Translations under genes and position numbers: made by a program
The notes under the pieces: model-generated
Databases searched by the model: none
What the model saw: only the letters and a program-made list of their open reading frames with translations
What the model was told of the DNA's origin: nothing
Assembly: GCA_003552885.1 (NCBI GenBank)
Contig: PUPA01000234.1
Coordinates: 1-6,872, forward strand
Origin: Natrialbaceae archaeon
GTDB lineage: Archaea; Halobacteriota; Halobacteria; Halobacteriales; Natrialbaceae
Length of the DNA: 6,872 nucleotides
Direction: 5' to 3'
In this document: piece after piece, positions 5,107 to 6,872 of the stretch
Numbering within the stretch: position 1 is the first letter of the stretch
How the letters are laid out: each line of letters starts with the position of its first letter

Positions 5107-5326
5107 TGAGTGTGACCTTCCAGGTGGTCGACCGCGCACGCCCCCACTTCTCGATGTCCACGTCCTCTGACTCCTCCGCGAGACGGGGGAGCCTCGCGCC
5201 GACCTGTTTCGCGGAGAGGCCGATCGCGTCCGCGACGGTTTTCGACCGGAAGTACTGCTCACCCCGGGCGGCGCTCTCACGGAGGTACGAGAGGATCCGC
5301 TTGTCTTCGTCGGAGTAGTCGGTCAT
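5102..5326 (-). CDS. DUF7123-like small winged-helix protein
   Basis: The product (74 aa) is a small, charged, soluble protein. DEDKRILSYLRESAARGEQYFRSKTVADAIGLSAKQVGARLPRLAEE (residues 6-51) reads as a winged-helix domain. The helix-turn-helix is at about 29-50 (TVADAIGLSAKQVGARLPRL). The wing and C-terminus are VDIEKWGRARSTTWKVTL (56-73). The combination of YF(R/K)SK, (A/G)LSAKQVGA and VEKWG...TTW is what I recognise from the haloarchaeal family DUF7123. It probably binds DNA, but no regulon or ligand is known. The ATG at 5326 has a TATA-like element about 30-37 bases upstream, giving a very short leader. It diverges from the HAD gene over an 85-base gap and is followed by the SRPBCC gene on the same strand. 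The family name rests on memory of the motif pattern; the HTH assignment is firmer. Confidence 0.82.
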   Translation of the reverse strand: MTDYSDEDKRILSYLRESAARGEQYFRSKTVADAIGLSAKQVGARLPRLAEESEDVDIEKWGRARSTTWKVTLS

Positions 5327-5354
5327 TCTGGTCGAAAGAAGGTAGGCTCCCTGC

Positions 5355-5363
5355 GATATTAAT
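5355..5363. promoter_or_regulatory. Shared AT-rich promoter element, DUF7123-like gene and HAD-cbiB
   Basis: GATATTAAT is the only AT-rich patch in the 85-base divergent gap. On the minus strand (ATTAATATC) it lies about 30-37 bases before the ATG at 5326. On the plus strand it would start transcription near 5385, leaving a leader of about 25 bases before the GTG at 5412. One near-symmetrical box could therefore serve both directions. Confidence 0.5.
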
Positions 5364-5411
5364 CCTTGTTGGCTCCGAGCGTCGGCGGGTCCGACCGGGG
5401 AACTGAAGGGG

Positions 5412-6119
5412 GTGGGGCACCCGGTCGACTCCGTGAGCAGCTCCCTCGACCTCTTCGGGACGCTCGTCCGTGTCGACCGGCCGACGGAGCCGGCCTGGGC
5501 CGTCGCCCGGGAGCTCCGCCGTCACGGCGTGGCCGTCCCCGACGACTGGGCGACGGCCTACGCCACGTCCCACCTCGAGGTGACGCCGGGGACGGAGCTA
5601 CCCCTGCCGACCCACGTCGTCGCCGCCCTCGAGAGTCGAGGGATCGACGCCGACGCCGGGACGGTCCGGCGGGCGGTGTGTGCGGCGTTCGACCCGACGG
5701 CGCCGGCGGGCGACGCCCACGAAAGCCCCGACTCCGGGGTCGGGGCCCGTCCCGTCGTCGAGACGCGCGCCGGCATCGACCGGCTCCTCTCGGCCGCCCG
5801 CGCTCGCGGGCCGGTGGCGATCTGTTCGAACTGTAGCGTCCCCGGGCTCGTCCGCCGGACGCTTCTGGCCGCCGACCTCGGCGCGTTCGACGCGGTCGTC
5901 ACGAGCGTCGGCTGTGGCTGGCGCAAGCCCGCAGCCGAAACGTTCGAGATCACGGCGTCCCGATTGGGGATTGAGCCGGGCACCCTCGTCCACGTCGGCG
6001 ACGACCCACGGACCGACGGCGGCGTCGAGTCCGTCGGCGGCCGGTTCCTCCACGCGGACGGCGACCTGACGACGGTCGCGGACCGACTGGCGGCGATCGA
6101 CCACGGACGACCACGATGA
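5412..6119 (+). CDS. HAD superfamily hydrolase coupled to cbiB
   Basis: From the GTG at 5412 the product is 235 aa with all four HAD motifs. Motif I is SLDLFGTLV (residues 11-19), with D13 as nucleophile. Motif II is VAICSNCS (135-142), with S139. Motif III is CGWRKPAAETFE (168-179), with K172. Motif IV is LVHVGDDPRTDGG (192-204), with D197 and D198. Residues about 20-115 form a helical cap, so it belongs to subfamily IA. In motif I the second Asp common in phosphatases is replaced by Phe (DLFGT), as in haloacid dehalogenase-like members, so reaction type is uncertain. A second GTG at 5433 gives a 228-aa protein starting just before motif I and is also plausible. The TGA overlaps the cbiB ATG as ATGA, which implies one mRNA and coupled translation. 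From that context a role in cobalamin nucleotide-loop assembly is inferred, for example as a phosphatase, but is unproven. Confidence 0.85.
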   Translation: MGHPVDSVSSSLDLFGTLVRVDRPTEPAWAVARELRRHGVAVPDDWATAYATSHLEVTPGTELPLPTHVVAALESRGIDADAGTVRRAVCAAFDPTAPAGDAHESPDSGVGARPVVETRAGIDRLLSAARARGPVAICSNCSVPGLVRRTLLAADLGAFDAVVTSVGCGWRKPAAETFEITASRLGIEPGTLVHVGDDPRTDGGVESVGGRFLHADGDLTTVADRLAAIDHGRPR

Positions 6120-6872
6120 TCACCACGCTCTCCGTGCTCGCGTTCGCGCTCGCACTCGACCTGCTGGTCGGCGAGCCACCGACGGCCGCCCACCCGGTCG
6201 CCTGGTTCGGCCGGCTCGCCGGCGCCCTCGACCGCGAGTGGACCGGGACGGAGCGCGGAGAGCGCGCCGTCGGCGTCGCCATCGCGGTCGTGCTCCCGCT
6301 CGGTGCGGCCGCAGTCGCCTGGCTGCTGGTCGCCGCCACCGCGGCCCTCGTGGCGCCCTTCGAAGCCCTCGTCGCCGCTATCGTCCTCTTTCTGACCCTG
6401 AGCCTGCGGGCGCTTCTCGACCGCTCGCGTGAGGTCCTCGCGGCGACGGAGGGCGAGCTCGACCGCGCCCGCGAGCTCGTTCGGGGACTGGTCGGCCGGG
6501 ACCCCTCGGCGCTGTCGGCGGCCGGGATCCGGAGCGCCGTCGTCGAGAGCGCGAGCGAGAACCTCGCCGACGGCTACGCGGCGACGCTCCTGCCTTTCGC
6601 CTTCCTCGCGCCGGTGTCGCTTCCGGCAGCGGCCGCGGCGGCGACCTGGGTGAAGGCGGTGAACACCCTCGACTCGATGGTGGGCTACCCCGGGAAACCG
6701 ATCGGCACGGCGAGCGCTCGCCTCGACGACGCCGTCATGTGGCTCCCCGCGCGGGCGACCGCTGGAGCCATCGCGCTGGCGTCGTTCCGACCGACGACGC
6801 TGGCACGCGCCCGCCCGGAAGCGGGCGTCCCGGCCTCCCCGAACTCCGGGTGGCCGATGGCGACGGCCGCCG
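6116..6872 (+). CDS. cbiB: Adenosylcobinamide-phosphate synthase CbiB/CobD (3' end outside window)
   Basis: The frame starts at the ATG overlapping the HAD stop and stays open to the right edge, giving 252 residues. It is too hydrophobic and too well matched to be chance. CbiB is an integral membrane protein that attaches the aminopropanol arm (or its phosphate) to adenosylcobyric acid, making adenosylcobinamide (phosphate). MITTLSVLAFALALDLLVGEPPTAAHPVAWFGRL (residues 1-33) has the conserved D-LLGEP and HPV-x-(W/F)-G pattern. Two more hydrophobic segments lie at about 51-80 and 84-98. LVGRDPSALS (125-134), VVESASENLADGYAATLL (142-159), AVNTLDSMVGY (181-191), ARLDDAVMWLPAR (201-213) and SPNSGWPMA (241-249) are the family signatures in the right order. 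Homologues are usually 300-320 aa, so about 50-70 residues are missing at the right. It is probably followed outside by other cobalamin genes. Confidence 0.95.
   Translation, partial: MITTLSVLAFALALDLLVGEPPTAAHPVAWFGRLAGALDREWTGTERGERAVGVAIAVVLPLGAAAVAWLLVAATAALVAPFEALVAAIVLFLTLSLRALLDRSREVLAATEGELDRARELVRGLVGRDPSALSAAGIRSAVVESASENLADGYAATLLPFAFLAPVSLPAAAAAATWVKAVNTLDSMVGYPGKPIGTASARLDDAVMWLPARATAGAIALASFRPTTLARARPEAGVPASPNSGWPMATAA

Noticed and set aside
1..6872. Mobile element, defence island or CRISPR array
   Set aside because: No transposase, integrase, restriction or Cas-like protein, no tRNA-linked att site and no regularly spaced repeats were seen. All recognisable genes are core metabolic or regulatory types.

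Overview
The window looks like ordinary chromosome from a halophilic archaeon (class Halobacteria). It is very GC-rich with strong G/C at third codon positions. Most predicted proteins are rich in Asp/Glu. Several genes have a TATA-like element about 25-30 bases before the start codon, as in leaderless haloarchaeal transcripts. The gene content also fits: archaeal-type tRNA-guanine transglycosylase, a DUF7123-like small winged-helix protein, a haloarchaeal PadR-like regulator and archaeal cobalamin-salvage genes. I see no rRNA, tRNA, transposase, CRISPR array or phage gene, so the region reads as core genome.

Layout, left to right. (1) Bases 2-481 (+) are the 3' part of a DUF2797-family gene that enters from the left edge. 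(2) A conspicuous 13-bp imperfect inverted repeat between 7-bp direct repeats lies just before an AlkA-like HhH-GPD DNA glycosylase gene (590-1180, +). (3) A minus-strand block follows. tgtA (1656-3131) makes the first step of archaeosine synthesis. Immediately downstream, and possibly overlapping its stop codon, is a small gene for a membrane-anchored TRAM-domain protein (1243-1611, or 1243-1659 with an upstream GTG). A NUDIX hydrolase gene (3276-3833, minus) lies upstream of tgtA with its own promoter. (4) A PadR-family regulator (3982-4272, +) diverges from the NUDIX gene and has a near-palindrome across its TATA box. (5) A 355-base stretch without a convincing gene (4273-4627) holds repeated TCTTAC/GTAAGA half-sites and a possible terminator. 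(6) A SRPBCC/START-like gene (4628-5053, minus) and a DUF7123-like winged-helix gene (5102-5326, minus) lie in tandem. (7) From an AT-rich site shared with the DUF7123-like gene, a HAD-family hydrolase (5412-6119, +) reads into cbiB/cobD (6116 to the right edge, +) with an ATGA overlap.

Two functional groupings stand out. tgtA with the TRAM protein suggests RNA handling, because TRAM is a known RNA-binding fold. HAD with cbiB suggests late cobalamin (nucleotide loop) assembly. I found no strong evidence for a wholly new multi-gene system. The most interesting leads are the membrane-tethered TRAM protein, the HAD-cbiB pair, the inverted repeat before the glycosylase gene and the PadR promoter palindrome.
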